Origin: Caulobacteraceae bacterium
Lineage (GTDB): Bacteria > Pseudomonadota > Alphaproteobacteria > Caulobacterales > Caulobacteraceae
NCBI GenBank assembly: GCA_030151985.1
Contig: JASLDZ010000018.1
Location: forward strand, 1 to 14,235
Reading direction: 5' to 3'
Length of the DNA stretch: 14,235 bases
Shown: positions 7,151 to 14,078 of the stretch, one piece after another
Layout: each line of letters begins with the position of its first letter
Numbering within the stretch: position 1 is the stretch's first letter
Notes under the pieces: generated by a model
The model's database searches: none
What the model was told of the DNA's origin: nothing
What the model saw: the letters and a program-made list of their open reading frames with translations, nothing else
Position numbers and translations under genes: made by a program

Positions 7151-8440
7151 GTGACTCCGCCCGATCGCTCCGCCGATCCTGGCCGGCGGCCGACCGACCT
7201 GCCGGTGCTCGCCGCCCTGGCGACGGCCGACATCGGCATCAAGCTCAGCTACATGCCGCTGCTCTCGATCCTGCTGCCGGCGAAGGCGCAGGCGCTCGAC
7301 GGCGCTTCGGCCCCCTTCATGATGAGCGCCATGTCGCTGGCGGGGGCGCTGGTGGCCAGCCTCGTCAACCTGGGCGTCGGCTGGCTGAGCGACCGGAGGG
7401 GCGAAGGCTTCGCACGGCGGCGCTGGGTGATCGGCGGGGTGGCGGCGATCTGTCTGGGCTATGTGCTGCTCGGCCGAGCGCGCACGCCGCTCGACCTCCT
7501 GGCGGCGGTGCTGCTGTTGCAGTTGGCGATCAACTGCACCATCGCGCCGCTGCTGGTCCTCGTCGCCGAGCGGTTCTTCCGCCGACCGAGCGGCTTCGTG
7601 GTGGGCGCGGGAGGAGCCTCGCAGCCGATCGCGGGCTTCATCGGCGCGGGCGTGACCGCGGCCCTGATCCCGTTCGGAGGCGCGGCCTACGTCGTCGTCG
7701 GCCTCCTGACCGCCGCCCTGGTCGCGCCCTTCGTCCTGCTCCCGCGCGCCGCGGTCGCGGGGCCTGCGCCTGACGTGGCGGCTCCTGCGCCCAGCGAGCT
7801 CCCGCCGCGCCGCGCCGACCTGCTCCGGCTCTGGACGTGGCGATTCGCCTTGCAGCTCAGCGCCTCGCTGAGCGGGCCCTACGCCCTCTTCCGGCTGCGC
7901 GAGGCGGAGGGAGCGGCGGGCGGAGGAGCGGTCGCGCTAACGCTCGGCGTCTCGCTCCTGACCCTGGTCGCCTCGTGCGCGCACCTGGCCGCGGCGGTCG
8001 TCGTCGCCGGCGCGGTCTCGCGCGGCCTGACCCGACGTGACGCCGCGAGGCTGGCCGCCCTCGTGCTGGCGTCGGGCATGGCGACGTTCGTGTTCGCCAG
8101 CGGACCCGCCGCCTTCGTCGCCGCCTTCCTGCTCATGGGGCTGGGCACGGGCGCGGGGCAGGTGGCGGACGCGCAGCTCGCCCTCGGCCTCCTGCCGTCC
8201 CGCGCGACCCTGGGGCGCGACCTGGGTCTGCTGAACCTCGCCTACACCCTGCCGCAGATGCTCGGGCCCGTGTTCGCGCTCCTGGCGCCCGGCGTGCGCG
8301 AGGGCCGCGTAACGCTGCTGTTCGCGCTGGCGGGCCTCTCCAGCCTCGGCGCCGCCGCGATCGCCGGCAGCCTGACGCGGCCGGCTCCCGAGCATGATCC
8401 CGCGTCGGTCGGCGCCTCTCGCTGGAAGCGCGCGCGCTAG
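7151..8440 (+). CDS. MFS transporter
   Basis: A 429-residue inner-membrane protein made almost wholly of hydrophobic segments, about 11-12 predicted spans, fitting the major facilitator superfamily. The loop between helices 2 and 3 carries the MFS signature GWLSDRRGEGFARRR (77-91). A central loop rich in Pro/Ala (about 200-225) separates the two six-helix halves. The substrate is unknown; its position opposite the Rieske operon suggests uptake of the compound degraded there. The GTG at 7151 was chosen: the open frame extends back to 6983, but that part overlaps the Rieske promoter and is polar and arginine-rich. AGGA lies ten bases upstream, a weak site. The TAG stop shares three bases with the stop of the convergent pseudouridine synthase gene. 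Confidence 0.85.
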   Translation: MTPPDRSADPGRRPTDLPVLAALATADIGIKLSYMPLLSILLPAKAQALDGASAPFMMSAMSLAGALVASLVNLGVGWLSDRRGEGFARRRWVIGGVAAICLGYVLLGRARTPLDLLAAVLLLQLAINCTIAPLLVLVAERFFRRPSGFVVGAGGASQPIAGFIGAGVTAALIPFGGAAYVVVGLLTAALVAPFVLLPRAAVAGPAPDVAAPAPSELPPRRADLLRLWTWRFALQLSASLSGPYALFRLREAEGAAGGGAVALTLGVSLLTLVASCAHLAAAVVVAGAVSRGLTRRDAARLAALVLASGMATFVFASGPAAFVAAFLLMGLGTGAGQVADAQLALGLLPSRATLGRDLGLLNLAYTLPQMLGPVFALLAPGVREGRVTLLFALAGLSSLGAAAIAGSLTRPAPEHDPASVGASRWKRAR

Positions 8441-9174
8441 GCGCCCGCCGCAAACACTCTCGCGACCGCGGCGTCGTCGAGCACCCGATAGCGGCCGGCC
8501 TCCAGGTCGGAAGGCAGGTCGAGCGCGCCGATGCGGTCGCGGTGGAGCGCCTCCACGTGGTTGCCGACGGCCGCGAACATGCGGCGCACCTGGTGGTAGC
8601 GCCCCTCCGTCACGGTCAGCCGGGCGAGGGTGGGCGAGAGCGGCTCCAGCACCGCGGGGGCGAGGGGTTTGGTCTCGCCGTCGAGCATCAGGTCGCCGGC
8701 GGCGAACAGCGCCGCCTCGTCGCCCCTGAGCGGCCGGGCGAGCCGCGCCTCGTAGCGCTTGGGCACGGGGTGGCGGGGCGAGATGATCCGGTGCAGCAGG
8801 GCGCCGTCGTCGGTGAGCAGCAGGAGGCCGGTGGTCTCCTTGTCCAGCCGGCCCACCGTGGAGATCTGCGGGTCGCGACGCCGCCAGCGGGAGGGCAGCA
8901 GCTCGTGCACCAGCCGCCCCTCCTCCTTGTGCGAACAGGTGACGCCCGCCGGCTTGTGCAGCATCAGGACGAGGCCCAGCGGCGGGTCGAGGCGTGCGCC
9001 CTCCACCCGCATCCGGTCGGGCAGGTCGCGGTCGACCGCGATCCGCCGGTCCGCGTCCTCAAGGACCTTTCCGTCGAGCGCGACCACGCCCAGCCGCACC
9101 AGCTCCCGCACCTCCCGGCGCGTGCCGTAGCCCAGGTTGGCGAGCAGGCGGTCGACCCTGAGCGTCGTCGTCAC
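8437..9174 (-). CDS. rsuA: Pseudouridine synthase, RsuA/RluB/E/F family (probably 16S rRNA U516)
   Basis: A 245-residue RNA modification enzyme that isomerises a uridine in rRNA. An S4-type RNA-binding domain is visible at the N terminus (LRVDRLLANLGYGTRREVRE and GVVALDGKV). The catalytic domain has the family motif GRLDKETTGLLLLTDDG (108-124), with Asp111 as catalytic aspartate, and HKPAGVTCS before it. The C-terminal EGRYHQVRRMFAAVGNHVE is closest to RsuA among the small-subunit family, so 16S pseudouridine 516 is the best guess; RluB/E/F cannot be excluded. The GTG start overlaps the stop of the upstream methyltransferase gene in GTGA (9171-9174), a translational coupling layout. The frame is open further upstream, but that region is the methyltransferase gene in another frame. 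Confidence 0.88.
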   Translation of the reverse strand: MTTTLRVDRLLANLGYGTRREVRELVRLGVVALDGKVLEDADRRIAVDRDLPDRMRVEGARLDPPLGLVLMLHKPAGVTCSHKEEGRLVHELLPSRWRRRDPQISTVGRLDKETTGLLLLTDDGALLHRIISPRHPVPKRYEARLARPLRGDEAALFAAGDLMLDGETKPLAPAVLEPLSPTLARLTVTEGRYHQVRRMFAAVGNHVEALHRDRIGALDLPSDLEAGRYRVLDDAAVARVFAAGA

Positions 9175-10085
9175 CGCCTCGCCTCCAGCACCTTGAAGCC
9201 GCCGCGGTCCGCCTTGACCTCGCAGCGGGAGAAGAGCGCCGACAGCACCTCCTCGTAGGGCAGGTGGCGGTTGGCCACGAGGCGCACGACCCCGCCCTTG
9301 CGCAGCAGGCGGTGCGCCGCGCGGACGAAGTCCTGCCCCAGCTCGCGGCTCTCCCGGCCGCCGCGCTCGTGGAAGGGCGGGTTCATCACCACGAAGTCCA
9401 GGGACCCGGCGTCCAGCGCGGTGCGGGCGTCGGCCCAATGGAAGGCGGCGCGCGGGTCCTCGACGTTGCGGCGGGCGGCCGAGATCGCGCGGCGATCGAC
9501 GTCCACCAGCTCCAGCCGCGTCACCCCCTCGGAGCCCAGCACCGCCCGCGCCACGGGACCCAGGCCGCAGCCGAGGTCGGCGCCGGCGCCCTTGAAAGGA
9601 GGGAGGTGTTCCAGGAGCAGGCTCGTACCGGGATCGGGCCTGTCCCAGCTGAAGACGCCCGGCTGCGTCCAGAGGTCCAGCGCCGGGTTGAACCGAGGAA
9701 CCCCCGCGTCGAGAGCCGCTTCTACACCTTCCAGGGCTTTCGGGCGCGTCGTCCGGCAGATGCGGAAATGCCGGCGCGCGGTCTCCTCCACCTCGCAGCC
9801 GAAGGCCTTGAGCTCGGCCGCCAGTCGGGCGCCGCCCCGATCCTTCGGCGCCAGCGCGGTCAGCGGGCCGCCGGGTGCGAGCGCGGTGAGCGCCAGCGCC
9901 AGCGCGTAGCGGCGCTCCAGCGTGCCGGGAGGCGCGGCCAGTACGACCTCTTCGCAGCCGCCGGGAGCCCTGTCCTCCAGCGCCGCCGCGCCGGGCTCAA
10001 GGGGCGAGACCTGTGTCGCGTTCGGAGGGACGGCCGCCAGCTCGGCGGGCGGGCGGCCGTAGACGCAGGACTCTCCAGCCGGCAC
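9171..10085 (-). CDS. rsmC: RsmC/RlmG-like rRNA (guanine-N2) methyltransferase
   Basis: A class I SAM-dependent methyltransferase of about 304 residues. Its C-terminal half holds motif I (ADLGCGLGPVAR, about 169-180), the acidic strand end LELVDVD, and the catalytic NPPFHE (235-240) typical of N2-guanine methyltransferases such as RsmC (16S G1207). The N-terminal half looks like the degenerate, non-catalytic methyltransferase domain seen in RsmC. An in-frame ATG at 10091 abuts GGAGG with no spacer, whereas the GTG two codons later (10085) has a six-base spacer, so GTG is preferred; the ATG would add two residues. It is the first gene of a pair with the pseudouridine synthase (four-base overlap). 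A -10-like CTATAC lies upstream (10141-10146, minus strand) without a clear -35. RlmG is the main alternative. Confidence 0.85.
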   Translation of the reverse strand: MPAGESCVYGRPPAELAAVPPNATQVSPLEPGAAALEDRAPGGCEEVVLAAPPGTLERRYALALALTALAPGGPLTALAPKDRGGARLAAELKAFGCEVEETARRHFRICRTTRPKALEGVEAALDAGVPRFNPALDLWTQPGVFSWDRPDPGTSLLLEHLPPFKGAGADLGCGLGPVARAVLGSEGVTRLELVDVDRRAISAARRNVEDPRAAFHWADARTALDAGSLDFVVMNPPFHERGGRESRELGQDFVRAAHRLLRKGGVVRLVANRHLPYEEVLSALFSRCEVKADRGGFKVLEARR

Positions 10086-10190
10086 GCGCATCCTCCGCCC
10101 CGACGCTCACACGGGATCGGCGAGACGCGGCGATCCGCGCGTATAGAGGCTCCGGCGGAAAGCGCCACGCACGTCGCGCCGAGGCCGTCC

Positions 10191-11486
10191 TCAGAAGCTC
10201 GTCAGGCCCATCGCCGCGACCGCCGCCGCCATCAGCCCGGTCGCGCCCCATCCGAACACGCCGAGCGCGCGCCCGGCGACGAAGCGCCCCATCTGCCGGT
10301 GGCGCGACACCACCAGCATCATCGCCGCCATCATCGGGACGGCGACCACGCCGTTGATCACCGCGCTCCAGTACAGCGCCTTGATCGGGTCTAGCGGCGA
10401 CCAGTCGATGGCGATGCCCAGGAGCGTCGCGGCCCCGATCACGCTGTAGAAGCCGACCGCCTCCCAGGGCTTGTGCTCGAGCCCGCAAGGCCAGCCGCGC
10501 GTCTCGCCGACCGCGTAGGCGGCCGAGCCGGCCAGCACCGGGATCGCCAGCAGGCCCGTGCCGATGATCCCCAGGCTGAACAGCGCGAAGGCGAACCGCC
10601 CGGCCGCCGGCTCGAGGGCGCGGGCCGCGTCGGCCGCGGTGGAGATGCCGTTGGCGCCGTGCGCGTGCAGGGTGGCGGCGGTGGCGATCATGATCGCGAG
10701 CGCGATCAGGTTGGAGACGCCCATGCCGAGGAAGGTGTCGAACCGGATGCGCGCCAGCTGCCGCTTCGCGCCCCGCGGCGCCTGCTTCAGCGGCTTGGCG
10801 GCCGGATCCTGGTTCAGGTCCTCCACCTCCTCGGCCGCCTGCCAGAAGAAGAGGTAGGGGCTGATCGTGGTGCCGAACACGGCCACCACCGTGGTGACGA
10901 GGTCCTTGGACAGGCGCACGTCCCGACCCGGCCAGAACAGGCCGACCGCCACCGCTCCCCAGTCCAGCTTCACGAAGAACAGCACCGCGACGTAGGCGAA
11001 CAGGGCCAGCGTCAGCCACTTCAGGAAGGTCACATAGCGGCGATAGGGCACAAACATCTGCAGCAGCAGCGACGCGGCGGCGAACACGACGGTGAAGACG
11101 TGGTCGCCCCAGCCGACCACCAGCTGCGCCGCCGCCCCCATGGCCGCGATGTCGGCGCCGATGTTGATCGTGTTGGCGACGAACAGGAGGGCGACGAGCC
11201 CGTCCACGAACCGCCGCGGCAGCACCTGGCCCATGTTTGCCGCCAGCCCGCACCCGGTCACCCGGCCGATCCGCGCGCTCACCAGCTGGATCGCGCTCAT
11301 GAACGGGTAGGTCAGCAGCATCGTCCACAGGAGGCCGAAGCCGAACTGCGCCCCGGTCTGGCTGTAGGTGGCGATGCCGCTGGGATCGTCGTCCGCCGCG
11401 CCCGTGATCAGGCCAGGGCCGAGCTGCTCGAAGAGCGCGACGGAGCGGAGACGCCGGCGGAGCGAGGGCATCCGGCTACGATACAT
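10191..11486 (-). CDS. Nramp-superfamily transporter with altered metal-site motifs
   Basis: A 431-residue integral membrane protein with about 11 hydrophobic spans, of the Nramp/SLC11 type. The first span carries GPGLITGAADDDPSGIATYS: the canonical DPGN is DPSG here (34-37), keeping Asp34 but losing the Asn ligand. The sixth span reads FGTTISPYLFFWQ, where the canonical MPH is Ser209-Pro-Tyr211. Both changes remove classical Mn/Fe ligands, so the substrate may be another cation such as Mg, or the transport mode may differ. Many bacterial proteins share this DPSG/SPY variant, so it is a real subfamily, not decay. ATG 11486 was chosen because the longer frame starts inside the tRNA-Asn gene; ATG 11471 is also possible, and neither has a strong ribosome site. 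The tRNA gene ends 47 bases upstream on the same strand. Confidence 0.88.
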   Translation of the reverse strand: MYRSRMPSLRRRLRSVALFEQLGPGLITGAADDDPSGIATYSQTGAQFGFGLLWTMLLTYPFMSAIQLVSARIGRVTGCGLAANMGQVLPRRFVDGLVALLFVANTINIGADIAAMGAAAQLVVGWGDHVFTVVFAAASLLLQMFVPYRRYVTFLKWLTLALFAYVAVLFFVKLDWGAVAVGLFWPGRDVRLSKDLVTTVVAVFGTTISPYLFFWQAAEEVEDLNQDPAAKPLKQAPRGAKRQLARIRFDTFLGMGVSNLIALAIMIATAATLHAHGANGISTAADAARALEPAAGRFAFALFSLGIIGTGLLAIPVLAGSAAYAVGETRGWPCGLEHKPWEAVGFYSVIGAATLLGIAIDWSPLDPIKALYWSAVINGVVAVPMMAAMMLVVSRHRQMGRFVAGRALGVFGWGATGLMAAAVAAMGLTSF

Positions 11487-11533
11487 CGCGATTCGACGCG
11501 CTTGATGTCGCCTGCCGGCGGCGTCCTGAAGCG

Positions 11534-11608
11534 TGGCTCCCCGGGCTGGGATCGAACCAGCGACCATCCGATTAACAGTCGGATGCTCTACCGCTGAGCT
11601 ACCGAGGA
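11534..11608 (-). tRNA. tRNA-Asn (anticodon GTT), CCA encoded
   Basis: The reverse strand folds into a complete 75-base cloverleaf. The acceptor stem is TCCTCGG with CCGGGGA (one G-U pair), the D arm GCTC-AGCGGTA-GAGC, and the anticodon stem TCCGA/TCGGA around loop CTGTTAA, giving anticodon GTT. There is a five-base variable loop TGGTC, a T arm GCTGG-TTCGATC-CCAGC, discriminator G and encoded CCA (11534-11536). The discriminator G and anticodon both fit asparagine. A promoter is visible 26 bases upstream. Confidence 0.97.
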
Positions 11609-11634
11609 ACAGGGCCTACGCGTCGGAGGGCGGG

Positions 11635-11663
11635 TGATAGCGGCGAGGGCCGCCCGGCGCAAG
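11635..11663 (-). promoter_or_regulatory. Sigma-70-type promoter for tRNA-Asn
   Basis: On the minus strand, CTTGCG (11663-11658) and CTATCA (11640-11635) are separated by exactly 17 bases, fitting the alphaproteobacterial -35/-10 pattern. The -10 ends 26 bases before the tRNA 5' end, leaving room for a short leader. It lies in the 77-base gap between serB and the tRNA. Transcription may continue into the Nramp-type gene. Confidence 0.6.
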
Positions 11664-11685
11664 CCTCGCGAGCGGGACGGCGGGC

Positions 11686-12567
11686 TCAGTCGCGGACGAA
11701 GTCGGAGACGGTATAACCTTGGAAGTAGAGCAGCGCGGTCAGGTCCGCGTGGTCGACCCGGGCGTCCGCCGCGGCGGCGAGCACGGGCTTGGCGCGGTAG
11801 GCCACGCCAAAGCCCGCCGCCTCGACCATGGCCAGGTCGTTGGCCCCGTCGCCCACCGCCATCGCGGCCTCGGGCCCGATCCCTAGGTGCTGCGCGTGGA
11901 GGGCGAGCGCCGCCTGCTTCGCCTCCCGCCCGAGGATCGGCTCCCCCACCGTCCCGGTCAGCGCTCGTCCGTCGTCCTCGAGGCGGTTGGCGTGGTGGTG
12001 GGCGAAGCCGGCGAGGCCCGCGACCGGGCCGGTGAAGCTCTCGAAGCCGCCCGAGACCAGCACCGTGCGCACGCCGTTCGCGGCGAGCGTCCGCACCAGG
12101 GTGCGGGCGCCGGGGTTCAGCCGCACCCGCTCGGCCAGGCAGCGCGAGACGACCTCCCGCGGCAGGCCCTTCAGGCGCGCCACCCGTTCCCGCAGCGCGG
12201 GTTCGAACGCCAGCTCGCCTCGCATCGCCCGCTCGGTCACCGCGGCGACCTCCCGGCCGACGCCCGCCAGGTCGGCCAGCTCGTCGAGGCACTCGCAGCC
12301 GATGATCGTGGAGTCCATGTCGGCCAGGAACAGCGACTTGCGCCGGCCTTGCGCCGGCTGGAGCGCGTGGTCGACGGGCAGGCCCGCCAGCGCCCCGGCG
12401 ACCAGGGCGCGCAGCGGCGCCGGATCGGCGTCCGCCAGCGCGAGGTCCGTGGCGTCCGGCCCGAGCGGCGTCCGGCGCTTGACCTCGAGCCCGGCCGCCG
12501 CCAGACGGCCCTCGGCTTGCGACAGCGCCGCCGGGTCCGGCGAAACGAGGGTCAGGGCGAGGGCCAT
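11686..12567 (-). CDS. serB: Phosphoserine phosphatase
   Basis: A 293-residue HAD-superfamily enzyme that removes phosphate from L-3-phosphoserine, the last step of serine synthesis, in the cytoplasm. The N-terminal 75 residues are an ACT-like region (MALALTLVSPDPAALSQAE). The HAD motifs follow: DMDSTI (Asp83 nucleophile, Asp85 general acid/base), VLVSGGFESF (motif II serine), the motif-III lysine in GREAKQAAL, and VGDGANDLAMVEAA (Mg-binding). ECLDELAD after the first motif is typical of SerB substrate recognition. The start at 12567 matches the usual N-terminus; its ATG shares two bases with the opposite-strand ATG of miaA, and only a weak GGA precedes it. Upstream in-frame extension to 12702 would be antisense to miaA and is rejected. 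Confidence 0.95.
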   Translation of the reverse strand: MALALTLVSPDPAALSQAEGRLAAAGLEVKRRTPLGPDATDLALADADPAPLRALVAGALAGLPVDHALQPAQGRRKSLFLADMDSTIIGCECLDELADLAGVGREVAAVTERAMRGELAFEPALRERVARLKGLPREVVSRCLAERVRLNPGARTLVRTLAANGVRTVLVSGGFESFTGPVAGLAGFAHHHANRLEDDGRALTGTVGEPILGREAKQAALALHAQHLGIGPEAAMAVGDGANDLAMVEAAGFGVAYRAKPVLAAAADARVDHADLTALLYFQGYTVSDFVRD

Positions 12568-13522
12568 GGCGTCCGAGAGCGAGGCCGCAGACGATCCAGG
12601 GCCAGCGTCCCCGGGCGTGTGGCTGATCGCGGGACCCACCGCAAGCGGCAAGTCCGCCCTGGCGCTGGCGCTCGCCGAGCGCCTCGGGGCGGAGCTGGTC
12701 AACGCCGACGCGATCCAGCTCTACCGCGACCTGCGCGTGCTCAGCGCCCGCCCGTCGGCGGCGGAGGAGGCCCGGGCGCCGCATCACCTCTACGGCGTCG
12801 CCGACGCGGCGGACGGCTGGTCGGTCGGCCGCTGGCTGCGCGCGGCGACCCTCTCGCTCGCCGACATCCGCGGGCGGGGGCGGCCGGCGGTGGTGGTGGG
12901 CGGGACGGGCCTCTACTTCGCCGCCCTCACGCGCGGACTGGCGGACACGCCGCAGGTGCCCGAAGCCGTCCGGGCGGAGGCCGAGGCCCGCTTGGCCGCG
13001 CAGGGCGAGCCCGCCTTCCGCGAGGCCTTGGCGCGGGTCGACGCCCCGTCTGCGGCGCGCATCCAGTCCGGCGATCGCCAGCGCCTGGTGCGGGCGGCGG
13101 CCGTGCACGCGGCGACCGGGCGCGCGCTGAGCGACTGGCGCGCCTCCACCCGGCCGGCGCTCGCCCGCGCGGCCTGGAGGGGGTTGGTGATCGAGCCGCC
13201 CCGCTCGTGGCTCTACGCCCGCTGCGACGCGCGCTTCGACGCCATGCTGGCGGGCGGGGCGCTGGAGGAGGCGGCGCGGCTGGACGCGCGCGCCCTCGAC
13301 CCCGCGCTGCCCGCTTTGAAGGCCGTGGGGCTGCGGGAGCTGGCCGCGGCGGCGAGGGGCGAGCTGACGCTGGAGCAGGCGCGGGAGGCCGCCGCCCGCG
13401 AGACCCGGCGCTACGCCAAGCGCCAGACGACATGGTTCCGCAACCAGGCGCCGGACTGGCCGCGGCTCGGCCGGCCGGGCGATGGAGACGCGGTGGACCA
13501 GACGCTTGTCCTGGCCCGTTGA
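12566..13522 (+). CDS. miaA: tRNA dimethylallyltransferase
   Basis: A 318-residue enzyme that adds a dimethylallyl group to N6 of A37 in tRNAs reading UNN codons. It has the P-loop GPTASGKSA (23-31), the NADAIQLYRDL segment (usually SADSMQ-YR), GGTGLYFAALTRGLA, the RLVRAAAVHAATGRALSDW helix, and the C-terminal YAKRQTTWFRN, all family signatures. The first 17 residues before VWLIAGPT are rich in Ala, Glu and Pro and not conserved in the family. The real start could be the GTG at 12617, but that has no ribosome site, while ATG 12566 has GAGG three bases upstream. Its open frame extends back to 11828 only as antisense of serB. The start codon overlaps the divergent serB start. Confidence 0.94.
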   Translation: MASESEAADDPGPASPGVWLIAGPTASGKSALALALAERLGAELVNADAIQLYRDLRVLSARPSAAEEARAPHHLYGVADAADGWSVGRWLRAATLSLADIRGRGRPAVVVGGTGLYFAALTRGLADTPQVPEAVRAEAEARLAAQGEPAFREALARVDAPSAARIQSGDRQRLVRAAAVHAATGRALSDWRASTRPALARAAWRGLVIEPPRSWLYARCDARFDAMLAGGALEEAARLDARALDPALPALKAVGLRELAAAARGELTLEQAREAAARETRRYAKRQTTWFRNQAPDWPRLGRPGDGDAVDQTLVLAR

Positions 13523-13556
13523 GGGGCTAGCATCGACCCGGATGGAGGAGGGGGCG

Positions 13557-14078
13557 ATGCGGAAGCTCGGGATGTCGGCGGCGGCCCTGGCGGCGGCGGG
13601 CTGGGCGGCGGTCGCTTGGGCCGGGCCGCCGGCGGTGGGGCAGGGCGTCGGCGCCGCGCCGGCGCAGCCGCAATTGCACGGCCCCCCCGCCGCGGCGGCC
13701 TCGCTCCTGGCGGCCGAGCGGGCGTTCGCCGCGCGGTCGCTCTCGGCGGGCGCGGAAGCGGCGTTCCGCGAGTACGTCGATCCGGCCGACGGCCGCGCCT
13801 TCGACGGCGGCGATCCCCTGCGCGGGGTCGAGGCGATCGCGCGGTCCCACGGCGACGGCGGCCTGCTGGCCTGGGCGCCGTCCGAGGTGTTCGCGTCCGC
13901 CGGCGCCGACATGGGCGCGGTCTGGGGCGTCTGGAGCTACACGCCCAAGGGCGCCGACAAGGTGCTCGTCACGGGGCGCTACGTCACCGTCTGGCGCAAG
14001 GACGCCAAGGGCGCCTGGAAGGCGATCATCGACATCGGCGCCCCCGACCAGGCGGCGGAGGTCGCGCCGAAGACCTGA
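13557..14078 (+). CDS. Exported DUF4440/SnoaL-like (NTF2-fold) protein
   Basis: A 173-residue protein with a clear Sec signal peptide: MRKLGMSAAALAAAGWAAVAWA, probable cleavage after AWA near residue 22. The mature part resembles DUF4440/SnoaL-like NTF2-fold proteins: LLAAERAFAARSLSAG helix, then strands VWGVWSYTP, VLVTGRYVTVWRKD and GAWKAIIDIG. The fold hosts small enzymes and binding proteins, and no catalytic residue set can be named, so the role in the periplasm is unknown. ATG 13557 is preferred, being placed at the signal peptide and preceded by GGAGGAGGGGG; an in-frame ATG at 13542 would put the ribosome site inside the gene. It lies 34 bases after miaA and could be transcribed with it. 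Its last 35 codons are repeated in inverted orientation at the window edge. Confidence 0.8.
   Translation: MRKLGMSAAALAAAGWAAVAWAGPPAVGQGVGAAPAQPQLHGPPAAAASLLAAERAFAARSLSAGAEAAFREYVDPADGRAFDGGDPLRGVEAIARSHGDGGLLAWAPSEVFASAGADMGAVWGVWSYTPKGADKVLVTGRYVTVWRKDAKGAWKAIIDIGAPDQAAEVAPKT

Noticed and set aside
11487..11567. N-terminal extension of the Nramp-type gene (MVAGSIPARG...)
   Set aside because: Its start codon lies inside the tRNA-Asn gene, so a downstream ATG was taken.
10473..11597. Plus-strand open frame ending in SPGWDRTSDHPINS
   Set aside because: The C-terminal part is the translated complement of the tRNA-Asn gene, a well-known false protein; the rest is antisense to the Nramp-type gene.
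11828..12565. Upstream extension of the miaA frame
   Set aside because: Antisense to serB with no similarity to MiaA; the family domain begins just after 12566.
11588..13912. Long minus-strand open frame (774 codons) across miaA and serB
   Set aside because: Low-complexity Arg/Pro/Gly translation overlapping recognisable serB (other frame) and miaA (opposite strand); no family motif.
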